From JBBQVS01 sp964250805 (lineage in GTDB: Bacteria; Chloroflexota; Ktedonobacteria; Ktedonobacterales; Ktedonobacteraceae), in contig CAXUHG010000001.1 in assembly GCA_964250805.1 (NCBI GenBank), positions 62,001-126,000 on the forward strand: 64,000 bases of DNA, written 5' to 3'. Made by a program: the position numbers and the translations under genes. The notes beneath the pieces are model-generated. The model worked only from the letters and a program-made list of their open reading frames with translations, was not told the origin of the DNA and did not search any database. Of this stretch, positions 8,679-16,673 are shown one piece after another; positions within the stretch are counted from its first letter, which is position 1, and each line of letters opens with the position of its first letter.

Positions 8679-9320
8679 ATGACACAAAACTTCTCCCCCC
8701 GCGATTTTACACGACAGGATGAGTCGGACGATAGCAATTTCTATGTTGCGCCACGTATGGTTGTGCATATCGACGATACGGCGATTGCTGCGGTGACAGA
8801 CGCGATTCGTCGCCATGTACCTGCACAGGCGCGAATTCTGGATATCATGAGCAGTTTTCGTTCGCATTTACCAGAGGATATGCAGTATTCAGAGGTGGTC
8901 GGGCTGGGTATGAACGAGGCTGAACTCAAAGCCAATTCGCAATTGACGCGCTATGTAGTGCATAATCTCAATAAGAATCCACAACTGCCGTTTCCTGATG
9001 CCTCTTTCGATGCGGTTATCAATACAGTTTCGGTACAATATCTCAAACGGCCTGTAGAGGTGTTTCGTGAGGTAGCGCGGGTACTCAAACCCGGCGGCGT
9101 CTCCCTGGTCAATTTCTCAGATCGTATGTTTCCCACGAAGGCGGTGCGCATCTGGTACGAGGGAGATAACGAGAGCCATATCGCGCTCGTACAACGCTAC
9201 TACGAGCTAGCAGGAGGTTTCGCACAGATTGAGGTCGAACGACATGTCGATAAGCAAGCTTCATGGCTTCGTAGAGGTCATGATCCACTCTTCGTTGTGA
9301 TTGGTACGAAGGGAGCATGA
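8679..9320 (+). CDS. Class I SAM-dependent methyltransferase-like protein with atypical motif I
   Basis: A 213-residue cytoplasmic protein. The segment ARILDIMSSFRSHLPED stands where the glycine-rich SAM loop (DxGxGxG) normally lies. This SS-x-x-S-H-x-P version is known from a family of plant and cyanobacterial methyltransferase-like proteins. Later motifs are normal for the type 11 fold: LPFPDASFDAVINTVSVQYL and FREVARVLKPGGVSLVNFSDR. The substrate is unknown. It is divergent from the liv operon and stands alone. The start ATG has only a weak AAAGG. The fold is fairly certain; the activity is not. Confidence 0.75.
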   Translation: MTQNFSPRDFTRQDESDDSNFYVAPRMVVHIDDTAIAAVTDAIRRHVPAQARILDIMSSFRSHLPEDMQYSEVVGLGMNEAELKANSQLTRYVVHNLNKNPQLPFPDASFDAVINTVSVQYLKRPVEVFREVARVLKPGGVSLVNFSDRMFPTKAVRIWYEGDNESHIALVQRYYELAGGFAQIEVERHVDKQASWLRRGHDPLFVVIGTKGA

Positions 9321-10005
9321 ATGGCATGGCTTCGCTCTATCACGTCACTACTCCTCATCCTCAAGGGCATCCTGTCATCGGACACATTCGCTCCGATGAT
9401 CGGAAATTAGGGCGTTATGTAGTATCATAATGCCTAATTGTCAGAACTACACTGATAGGTCTATCGGGAAATATGTCCATCGCACTGGACAAGAGGATTC
9501 TTGACCGCTTTCATCGTGTGGTGTAGAATAGTCCAGCAACCAGAAATTAACGGAGGTTCTGACAACGTATGCCGGATCATCGCTAGCTCTATCCTGTTTC
9601 AGTTTCTAAAACGCACATCACCGCACGTATTCCCATATATTCCCTCGTCTCTCATTGGAAGATGCAGTCTCTTGTCGCTGCATATCGAGTTTGAATGGAG
9701 GGCAATAACTGCGCTGTAATGTTGATAGCAACAATATGCAGATGGGAAAACAAGTATTCGATGGTGCGAAAGCGGGTATGGAGAAGCGCGGCAAAGAGGT
9801 GTCAGGTATGGGCCACAGGCTTGTGCATCGCTGATTTTCCCCATCAAGCCTAGTTTATGCCGTTTTTCCTCTGTTAAAAAGCGCATGTTCAATGTTCATG
9901 CAAGAGATTGCCTGGTCGTTCCCCATCTCCTCTTTCCGTCCCATCATTTCTTTCGGATATCTTCGTACTGATTCTGTTTTTTTCTTGAGGGAAAGAGGTT
10001 TCCAC
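9321..10005. other. Non-coding spacer with short hairpins
   Basis: No convincing gene is seen; open frames here have no ribosome binding site and no recognisable protein features. Two hairpins follow the methyltransferase gene: CATCGGA (9376-9382) with TCCGATG (9392-9398), and an imperfect ATTAGGGCGTTATG (9406-9419) with CATAATGCCTAAT (9426-9438). These may act as terminators. The rest, up to the MFS gene, shows nothing distinctive. Confidence 0.5.
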
Positions 10006-11259
10006 ATGTCACCTATCGCAAAACAGACGGAAGTCATTCCACCACAGCCGGTTTCCCTTTGGCGCAATCGTGACTATCTTTTGCTTTGGCTCGGCAACGC
10101 CGTCTCCTCGCTCGGCACTTCATGCACACAGTTCGCGTTTCCACTGCTCATTGTGGGACTGACTCGTTCGATCTCTGCTGCCGGTCTAGCGTATAGCCTG
10201 GAACAGCTTCCCTACGTCCTCCTGAGCCTACCCGCCGGGGTGCTGGTGGATCGCTGGCCGCGCAAACGGGTGATGCTTCTCTGTACCTTCTGCTTGATGC
10301 TGTGCGTGGCGAGCATTCCCCTGACCCTGTTCCTGACCAGTGGACCACTGCGGCTGCTTCTCCTCTACGCCATAGCCTTTGGCCTGGGAGCTATTTCGCT
10401 TTTCTATGAGCTGGCCCAATTTGCAGCACTGGCATGGATAGTGCCAAAGAGCCAGCTCCCCACAGCAGTCGCACAGAACGAGGTGATCGTTGGCGCCAGC
10501 TCCCTGCTCGGACCCGCGCTGGGTAGCCTGCTCTTTAGCATCAGCAGGCTACTCCCGTTCGTCACAGACGCGCTTTCCTCTCTGATCTTGCTTAGCTCAT
10601 TGCTCTTCATACGCTCGCCCATGCAAGACGAACGGAGGACGGAGCGTCACCACCTGCTCTTAGAAGTGCGCGAGGGACTCACTTGGCTGTGGGAGCATGA
10701 GGTCATACGCTCGATCTTCCTAATTTCCAGCTATGTCAACCTCACCATAACAGCCAGCCTGCTTCTCGTCCTGGACATTGTGCAACAGCAGCATATCCCG
10801 TCGGTACTCTACGGCCTGATCGTCGCGGCTGGTGGCGTCGGGAACCTGCTTGGCACGGTGCTCTGCCCGCCTTTGCAGCGGCGCATACACTTTAGCAAAG
10901 CCTTGGGCGGTGCTCTGATCGTGTTCGTGTTGCTCTGGCCTCTCTATGGCTTCATCACGACGCCACTGCTGTTGGGAGCCGTCTTCACGGGCATCGCTCT
11001 CTCCGACTCGATCCGTGCTATCTTCATGGACAGTTATCGCTTCGCTGTCGTCCCAGATGCCCTGCAAGGCCGCATCAGTAGCGTCTATCGCCTGATCTTG
11101 TTCAGCGTCCTCACCATCGGCTCCTCCGCACTTGGGCTGAGCCTGGAGCATCTGGGCATTTTGCCTACCGTGGGCATCGTGTGGAGTGGCCTGCTTCTGA
11201 TCACCGGATTTCTGTTTCTCTCTCGGCACATGCGACAAGCGACATTCCCACAAGAGTAA
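10006..11259 (+). CDS. MFS transporter, EntS-like efflux type (MFS_3)
   Basis: A 417-residue permease with about twelve hydrophobic segments. Family marks are LLLWLGNAVSSLGTSCTQFAFPL in the first helix, the loop 2-3 motif GVLVDRWPRKRVML, and DSYRFAVVPDALQGRISSVYRL between helices 10 and 11. Such proteins export siderophores, macrolides or other small molecules by proton antiport; the substrate is not predictable. An upstream in-frame ATG at 9892 would add 38 residues of non-homologous sequence; the ATG at 10006 follows GAGGGAAAGAGG and gives the usual length. Its base composition seems more GC-rich than the neighbours. Confidence 0.85.
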   Translation: MSPIAKQTEVIPPQPVSLWRNRDYLLLWLGNAVSSLGTSCTQFAFPLLIVGLTRSISAAGLAYSLEQLPYVLLSLPAGVLVDRWPRKRVMLLCTFCLMLCVASIPLTLFLTSGPLRLLLLYAIAFGLGAISLFYELAQFAALAWIVPKSQLPTAVAQNEVIVGASSLLGPALGSLLFSISRLLPFVTDALSSLILLSSLLFIRSPMQDERRTERHHLLLEVREGLTWLWEHEVIRSIFLISSYVNLTITASLLLVLDIVQQQHIPSVLYGLIVAAGGVGNLLGTVLCPPLQRRIHFSKALGGALIVFVLLWPLYGFITTPLLLGAVFTGIALSDSIRAIFMDSYRFAVVPDALQGRISSVYRLILFSVLTIGSSALGLSLEHLGILPTVGIVWSGLLLITGFLFLSRHMRQATFPQE

Positions 11260-11272
11260 ATTCCACATGCTG

Positions 11273-11569
11273 CTACTCATACTCAGATGTGGGGCTTATC
11301 TCCCGTGAACAAGAGAAGCCAGTGGCTCGCATATGATGATTCGCGCTACATATGGCCCTCGCTGCTGACCACCCACATTGACAAAAACAAGGTGAAGCGA
11401 TCCGCTCCAGAAACTGGTTTTTTCGTACTGAATACCCTGTAAGATGAGTCAGTGTCGTTACATCAACAAACTTTGTTGCTTGTGGAGTAAGAATAACGCA
11501 TACATCCCATCTTGCTGCTTGCGCCTGCATAACAAACTGCGTACCCGTGATGCTGATGAACTCGCACAC
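11273..11569 (-). pseudogene. Possible flavoprotein (PPC-decarboxylase-like) remnant
   Basis: On the minus strand a short frame reads ITGTQFVMQAQAARWDVCVI, then LTPQATKFVD and LTHLTGYSVRKNQF. That order (ITG..., WDVCV.LTP.A..F.D, L..LTGY.VR) resembles the N-terminal part of flavoprotein-family proteins, where PVRSEYKLP-type sequence follows. Here the following sequence turns Cys-rich and unlike the family and stops early, so the rest of the fold is missing. There is no good start. It is read as a decayed fragment in the spacer between two genes, with modest confidence; chance similarity is possible. Confidence 0.35.
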
Positions 11570-11612
11570 GTAATGACGTAGAGAACTCCTTTAGACATTG
11601 GTTGTATTTGAC

Positions 11613-12497
11613 TCATTCTATCTCTTGCTCTCGAACGCTACCAACATACCGAAAGCCCACTGCTTGTATAGCCCCTTTTTCGGTCAGGTATTGCTCCATA
11701 TTTCTCAGGAAGGTCAGCAATGAACGCTCTTTCTCTGGCGTTGCATGGCGAATTTCATTTCCAATGTAGACAAAGAGATAGGGAACCCACGAAAAAAACT
11801 GCTCGTGAAAGGTTGTCTGGAATACACTAAGTATTTCTTCATACCTATTAAGGCGACCATTCGACTTTTGAAACCACGCCTTTTGTAGTGCTTCAATAGA
11901 AGCTACATCGCTGCTCGCTGTTGCAGGGTCTTCTTCAGAAAGCCCTCCTAAAAACAGAAGCCTTTGCATAGAATACATCCAACTCATTGTTTGCTCATTT
12001 AAGCGATCATAAGCATAATCCTGGCAAATGATGCGTCCTTTCTCCGTCAAAAGATGTTTTACCTTTGTGAGAATAGGTTGTAGTGGGTGTAAGTGATGGA
12101 GTGTTCGAGTAATGATGACAATATCAAAAGAGTGTTCCGCTGCTTCCCAAGTGCCTATATCCGCACAAATGTATGTCAAACTTCCAAATCCAGAGGGCAT
12201 TGAATGAGCATTCTTTGTTCTTTTCGCAACCTCTATAATCTCTTGTGATGTATCAAGACCAACAACATCATGACCGTCTCTTGCAAGCTCAAGCGACAAA
12301 TAACCGTTTCCACTCCCAACTTCCAATATCTTCTGTCCTGAATGTGGAATCATCTTTCTTACAAAGTGATAGGTATCTAATGCGCTCAACTCAATCATGG
12401 ACAATGAACTCCACTGAGACCAATTTCCTTCACTTGTACTTTTAGATTCAAGCGGATAGTGTAAATCTGCGAGAGTGTTTCGCTGTTCATCACTCAT
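11613..12497 (-). CDS. SAM-dependent methyltransferase
   Basis: A 294-residue class I methyltransferase. Motif I is KILEVGSGNGYLSLELA, the acidic strand-2 residue lies in DVVGLDTSQEII, motif post-II gives YICADIGTWEAAEHSFDIVI, and the middle region has TRTLHHLHPLQPILTKVKHLL. The substrate is unknown. The gene overlaps the end of the BTAD regulator gene by 8 bp, and both read on the minus strand, so translation is probably coupled and the regulator is likely made with it. A C-terminal region of about 110 residues may define specificity. Confidence 0.85.
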   Translation of the reverse strand: MSDEQRNTLADLHYPLESKSTSEGNWSQWSSLSMIELSALDTYHFVRKMIPHSGQKILEVGSGNGYLSLELARDGHDVVGLDTSQEIIEVAKRTKNAHSMPSGFGSLTYICADIGTWEAAEHSFDIVIITRTLHHLHPLQPILTKVKHLLTEKGRIICQDYAYDRLNEQTMSWMYSMQRLLFLGGLSEEDPATASSDVASIEALQKAWFQKSNGRLNRYEEILSVFQTTFHEQFFSWVPYLFVYIGNEIRHATPEKERSLLTFLRNMEQYLTEKGAIQAVGFRYVGSVREQEIE

Positions 12498-14493
12498 GTG
12501 ACACTCCTGTCATCATTGTGAGATTTCGGATAGAGGAGTGAGCCGCGTCAAGCTGCTGTAGTTGTCCAAGCAGGTAGTGTACCTCTACTTCCCCCTTGTG
12601 CGAATGGATTGTTTTTGCCAATGTATGCGCTCTGAGGCTTGCGTTCGCGCTTTCTTCAATATTCCCTTCAGCAAGAAAGAGTGTCGCCTGTGTAAGATGC
12701 ATATTCATATGCCACGTAAAGAGATTTGGCTGGAGCGTTTCCCATGCTAAGTTGAGTTCACGGCGTGCATCATCAATCCGACCAAAGCGAAGTAAGGTTT
12801 TTGCCCGTTCATGATGTAACGCTGTCGGATTGAGCTTTAAGAAAGTTCCATCATCTTCGATCTTGTCGCTATCTACAAACGCAGCAACATTGTCTTGCCA
12901 CCTCTCGCACTGTGTACGGAGAGCCATATCATTTCCAGCTATAAGTGCATAAATTTCAGCAGCGAGTAAATAAATATTTCCCGCAAGCGGAACATGCACC
13001 CGTTCTACATGACCTAACGCAGCATCAATGTCTGCTTTTGCAAGGTCAAAATGTTTGCGTTTCTGAACATTATCCGTAGCTGTATTACTATATTCCATGT
13101 GAACTCGTCCACGTCCATAGAAGGTTGAAGCAATAGCTTCTGCGTCATCAAGGTCTATAGCCATCATAATTGCTTGTTTTGCCATATTCAGTGCGCGTGG
13201 TTCATTCATACGGTGTTGTGCAATTCTTGTGGAAAGTTGACTGAAACGGCACAGGAGCGATTGCCAATGTCTTGCATCAGCCGTTGAAGCGTGGTGAGCA
13301 AGTGCAGTTAGCTTATTGACATGTTCATCAATCTTGTTGATAATTTCTGGTGATTTACTCCTCCGAAAGCTATCCCAACCCATAATGAGCATGTCTTCAT
13401 ACAATGAAGATAATGTTTCTTCTTGGAGCTTCATCTCGTCAGTTAATGTATCGACGACATATTTATCTGATGTAAAGAGCGCGGGAGGTATCCCTAAAAG
13501 ATGTGCGATGACTGCACGACGCTTGAGATTACTTGATGATTTCAAATCGGTGGCTCCCTCTAGTTCACGAACAATCTCCATTATATCCTGTGTAACAGCA
13601 TGTGAAAAAGGAGGTCTTTCGTCGAGTAACTTAGTGTGAGGAGTAATGAGTGAGACAGAAATGCGTTCTTGTGTTCTCAGTTGCTCTCGCAGACGGTTTG
13701 CCAGGACAATCGTAGAGGGGTTGAGTTCGGTACCCAGTTCTTCATGGAACCTCTGTACACTCTGCTCATAGAGGCGGAGGGCTTTGTGAGTCATTCCTTG
13801 CCGATGTAGGAGTTCCATTAAGCGGCATAACGCGTCTTCATCCAGTGGGTCTTCTTCGACCAGCGTCGTGATGACCATTTCTGCCTGTCCTGGCATACCT
13901 TGCTGCTCGTATGCTTCAGCGAGCCAGAGCCGACACCGATAGCGCACCCGCTCAAGCGTTGCACGTTTGCCAGCTACCCACAGCCCCTCCTCGCCATCAA
14001 GAAAGGTGCCCTGATTGAAATACTGTGTAGCCTGTTCGAGTCGTGGCAGTGCTTCGAGCGAGGTGCGCCCCATGCTTTCGGCCTTCTTCAGCAGAGTAAG
14101 AGCCTCATCAACATCGACCCAGAGAGACTGTTGTCCTTGCAGAAGGTAGTGCTTGTAGTCCTCTTCTGTGAGGAGCAAACTGGCATGTCCTTTGCGTAGC
14201 TCAAGGACTTTTCGCAGCTTTGTAGTCGCGGTATTGATGTATTGTGTGGCTTGCTCAGGATCAGTTTCAGGCCAGAGCATCTCTACAAGAGCCTCACGCC
14301 TTGCTCGTCGTCCAGGGCAGCACAGCAGAGCTTTGAGCAACAGGCGCGGATAGCTACTTCCTCCCCATTCTGCAGTTCGGATTATCTCATAGGTTCCACT
14401 TTCCTCAACAAGCCGCTCGGCACGAAAAGTACCGCACGTCCACAAGCGAAAAGATGGGAAGGTGTTGGCTCTCTCTTCATCGTCACGTTCCAT
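12490..14493 (-). CDS. SARP/BTAD-type transcriptional regulator with TPR-like C-terminus
   Basis: A 667-residue protein. Residues about 15-110 form a winged-helix DNA-binding domain (FRLWTCGTFRAERL, RLLLKALLCCPGRRARREAL, VEMLWPETDPEQATQYINTA, TTKLRKVLE). The bacterial transcriptional activator domain follows (about 120-270, ending EDPLDEDALCRLMELLHRQGMTHKALRLYEQ, given in parts), and then a long helical region with TPR-like character. Such regulators activate nearby operons in response to unknown cues. It overlaps the following methyltransferase gene, a probable target or partner. Genes of this kind are common in Ktedonobacteria. Confidence 0.85.
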   Translation of the reverse strand: MERDDEERANTFPSFRLWTCGTFRAERLVEESGTYEIIRTAEWGGSSYPRLLLKALLCCPGRRARREALVEMLWPETDPEQATQYINTATTKLRKVLELRKGHASLLLTEEDYKHYLLQGQQSLWVDVDEALTLLKKAESMGRTSLEALPRLEQATQYFNQGTFLDGEEGLWVAGKRATLERVRYRCRLWLAEAYEQQGMPGQAEMVITTLVEEDPLDEDALCRLMELLHRQGMTHKALRLYEQSVQRFHEELGTELNPSTIVLANRLREQLRTQERISVSLITPHTKLLDERPPFSHAVTQDIMEIVRELEGATDLKSSSNLKRRAVIAHLLGIPPALFTSDKYVVDTLTDEMKLQEETLSSLYEDMLIMGWDSFRRSKSPEIINKIDEHVNKLTALAHHASTADARHWQSLLCRFSQLSTRIAQHRMNEPRALNMAKQAIMMAIDLDDAEAIASTFYGRGRVHMEYSNTATDNVQKRKHFDLAKADIDAALGHVERVHVPLAGNIYLLAAEIYALIAGNDMALRTQCERWQDNVAAFVDSDKIEDDGTFLKLNPTALHHERAKTLLRFGRIDDARRELNLAWETLQPNLFTWHMNMHLTQATLFLAEGNIEESANASLRAHTLAKTIHSHKGEVEVHYLLGQLQQLDAAHSSIRNLTMMTGVSHE

Positions 14494-14752
14494 GCCTGAT
14501 AGCCTCCTAACAGTCGCATCTCCTCACGATGCATGTCATTGTTTTCCTCTATCTGCCTGATCGACACATCTCTCGCCAGTATACCATGCAACGCTCTCTA
14601 TGCACAGAGATATTCTGCTTTGTCCAGCACTTGAACGAATACGCCCATTCCACCTATTGATCACCTATCATCCATTTATCATTCCTACATTATGCACCAA
14701 TTGCCCCTCTGCCATATTGAGTATGCTTTTCAAGGACATAACACAGTGACAC
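14494..14752. other. Spacer upstream of the BTAD gene
   Basis: No gene is recognised here. The stretch should hold the BTAD promoter on the minus strand, but no clear -35/-10 pair was identified. Confidence 0.4.
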
Positions 14753-14870
14753 GGTATGGACCAATTCATTGCGTTCCAGTGGGGTTAGGTGAGGGAACGT
14801 GTGGGCAACGATTGTGGATGGTGACGTGTACTTCGCCCCACCCCTCGAACGCAATGAATTGGTCCATACC
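14753..14870. repeat. 118-bp inverted-repeat element with 24-bp perfect arms
   Basis: GGTATGGACCAATTCATTGC plus GTTC at 14753-14776 is exactly complementary to 14847-14870. The 70-bp centre holds partially complementary G-rich and C-rich tracts (GTGGGGTTAGG against CCCCACCCC). It ends 26 bp before the first of three small unknown genes. No other copy is seen in this window. It could be a MITE-like element, a leader hairpin or a protein-binding site. Confidence 0.85.
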
Positions 14871-14896
14871 GCTTAGGAAATGGAGAAAAGCATCGA

Positions 14897-15160
14897 ATGA
14901 CAAACCATAAAAGCGAAGTCGCCCACTTCCGCGAACGACAAGCTCTGGAAGAACAAGCATCACACTTGGGACTCTACGGCCCAGCCATTGTCGCCAATCA
15001 CAACAGTATCACGGCTCGACTGCAATTGGGAGCGAAGCGCATCACGCGACTGATGCAGGAGGGCAAGATGCAGGAGGCCGTTCAGTTGATGGATCGACCC
15101 GATTGGGGCGCAGACATGCAGGAGACGCGACCAGAGACACAAGAAAATCAGGCAGAATAG
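14897..15160 (+). CDS. Hypothetical protein, helical
   Basis: An 87-residue soluble protein, charged and probably helical (HFRERQALEEQASHLGL, ITARLQLGAKRITRLMQEGK, MQEAVQLMDRPDW). A GGAG site lies 12 bp before the ATG. No family is recognised. It is the first of three tightly packed plus-strand genes (next start 11 bp after its stop). The absence of signal or membrane segments suggests a cytoplasmic role. The element at 14753-14870 precedes it and may affect its expression. Confidence 0.7.
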   Translation: MTNHKSEVAHFRERQALEEQASHLGLYGPAIVANHNSITARLQLGAKRITRLMQEGKMQEAVQLMDRPDWGADMQETRPETQENQAE

Positions 15161-15171
15161 AGGAGGATTGT

Positions 15172-15504
15172 ATGGCTCGACGGAACACACACACGTACCA
15201 TTGGCAACGCTACCGTATTGAGGAACAGGTGACGCAGCCTTTACCCACCGGCAATCTCCCATTTCGTGCCTACTTGTCCGCGCATCATCTCAACTCGCTT
15301 GACGCGGCGCGACTGACAGGAGTTCTCTACATCACGACCTGGAATATTGAACAGAATAAACCTGTCAGTGCGGGGAATGCGGCAGTAGTACGGGCTGGCT
15401 TGCGCCGTACAACAGGTGTTGCCTACACGGGACCAATTGCGGTGCATGCTGAGGAGTCCTCCAGGCATCCATTAGCGCAAACGCATGGAAAGGGAACACG
15501 ATGA
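15172..15504 (+). CDS. Hypothetical protein
   Basis: A 110-residue basic protein beginning MARRNTHTYHWQRYRIEEQV. The ATG at 15172 is chosen because AGGAGGATT stands 3-11 bp upstream, whereas the longer frame from 15103 would start inside the previous gene without such a site. The middle part (NLPFRAYLSAHHLNSLDAAR, LTGVLYITTWNIE) could form a compact alpha/beta domain. No known family was recognised. Its stop overlaps the next start (ATGA at 15501-15504), a sign of translational coupling. Confidence 0.65.
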   Translation: MARRNTHTYHWQRYRIEEQVTQPLPTGNLPFRAYLSAHHLNSLDAARLTGVLYITTWNIEQNKPVSAGNAAVVRAGLRRTTGVAYTGPIAVHAEESSRHPLAQTHGKGTR

Positions 15505-15872
15505 ACTCTTCTGAACCGCCAACTCATGTCCCCAGTCTTCACCTCTCGCTCACTGATATTCATGTTCTTGCCACCATGCTGGGAAGCTATCTCGTCTATT
15601 TGCGCCGAGACGTTTCGCCCTCGACGCAACGCAACACCAATATGGTCTTATTGGCGGACATTCACAGGCGCATGCAGGCAATGCTAGCGAGCAATGGTGG
15701 TGTCTTGCTACTCACAACGGCGGAGATCGAGGCGTTAGCGAAAGCGTTGCAAGATTTTGTGACGCTGATGCAACGCATGATTGCGCCCTCAGAGGGACGC
15801 AATGAGGCACTGAAACAGATAAGGGCTATGCGCGAACATGTGTTGGGAATGCTGGAAGGAAAGAGTTATTGA
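15501..15872 (+). CDS. Hypothetical protein, helical
   Basis: A 123-residue protein, mainly helical: LTDIHVLATMLGSYLVYLRR, VLLADIHRRMQAMLASNG, LTTAEIEALAKALQDFVTLM, MIAPSEGRNEALKQIRAMRE. It overlaps the preceding gene by four bases. No membrane helix or signal is clear and no family is recognised. The helical hairpin pattern might serve protein-protein binding. It converges on coaE with only two bases between stop codons, so no dedicated terminator fits between them. Confidence 0.65.
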   Translation: MNSSEPPTHVPSLHLSLTDIHVLATMLGSYLVYLRRDVSPSTQRNTNMVLLADIHRRMQAMLASNGGVLLLTTAEIEALAKALQDFVTLMQRMIAPSEGRNEALKQIRAMREHVLGMLEGKSY

Positions 15873-15874
15873 AG

Positions 15875-16480
15875 CTATGCAGGAAATTCGCGCCGAAAGC
15901 GTTCAAAGGCAGCCACGACCTGAGCGCGTGTTTGTTCGAGGGAGCCGCCGTTGTCGATGACTTCATCGACGAGGGTGAGTCTGGGAGCAACGGGAGACTG
16001 TGCGCGAATGCGCGCGTCGGCCTCTTGCTCACTAAAACCGTTGCGAGCGATGAGACGCGCACGCTCCTGTTCTTCGGGACAAACTACCATCCATTTGCTT
16101 TGACAGAGTTTGCCCGAATTGCCTTCTAAGAGTTTCACGGCGTCGATGATAGCAATGCCTTCGGGACTGACAAGGGCTAGCTCTTTCATTAACGCTCCTC
16201 CAACGGCTGGATGTACGATCTGTTCCAGGCGGCGCATCGCTGCGGCATCTTGAAACACGACAGCTCCTAATGCCTTGCGATTCACGCTTTCGTCGGGATT
16301 CATAACGCTAGAGCCGAAAGCTTGCGCGACCTGAATGGCAATGGGTTGTCCAGCTTCGTAAAGCAAGTGAACCGTCGCATCGGCGTCGATGTAGCGTTCG
16401 GCACCAAGTTCTAGCAGTATATGTCCAACAGAGGTTTTGCCACATGCGATATTGCCTGTCAATCCTAAAACACGCGTCAT
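15875..16480 (-). CDS. coaE: Dephospho-CoA kinase
   Basis: A 201-residue enzyme of the last step of coenzyme A synthesis: ATP phosphorylates the 3'-hydroxyl of dephospho-CoA. Near the N-terminus is the P-loop GLTGNIACGKTSV, then the substrate motif DADATVHLLYEAGQP, where the family has DAD.(I/V).H, the conserved HPAV, and a LID-type basic region (ERARLIARNGFSEQEADARI). The ATG at 16480 is preferred over one at 16510 since AAGGAG stands nine bases ahead and the resulting start MTRVLGLTG is typical. Cytoplasmic, essential in most bacteria. Confidence 0.93.
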   Translation of the reverse strand: MTRVLGLTGNIACGKTSVGHILLELGAERYIDADATVHLLYEAGQPIAIQVAQAFGSSVMNPDESVNRKALGAVVFQDAAAMRRLEQIVHPAVGGALMKELALVSPEGIAIIDAVKLLEGNSGKLCQSKWMVVCPEEQERARLIARNGFSEQEADARIRAQSPVAPRLTLVDEVIDNGGSLEQTRAQVVAAFERFRREFPA

Positions 16481-16673
16481 TACCAGCAACTCCTTGAAGA
16501 TGATACTCAAGAGTGTATCACAATTTCATTCTGTACGTACAAGCATGTTTTGTTCTTCACGGCTCATCCAAAAAGTACCTATTTTTGTTTGTTTCCCACT
16601 CAAGTATCACGAATTGGCGTACAATACTTATGTATGTAACACAAAAAGAATGCTAGACACGAGGAAATTCAGA

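Noticed and set aside
9892..10005. N-terminal extension of the MFS transporter from an upstream ATG
   Set aside because: The 38 extra residues are not helix-like for this family, and a ribosome site fits the internal ATG at 10006.
10720..11280. 186-codon antisense frame over the MFS gene
   Set aside because: Low-complexity Gln/Asp/Glu-rich translation with no start signal, typical of the complement of hydrophobic coding sequence.
16437..16673. 79-residue extension of the caspase-fold protein
   Set aside because: It overlaps coaE on the other strand and has no recognisable sequence; the conserved domain begins at the internal ATG with a GAGGA site.
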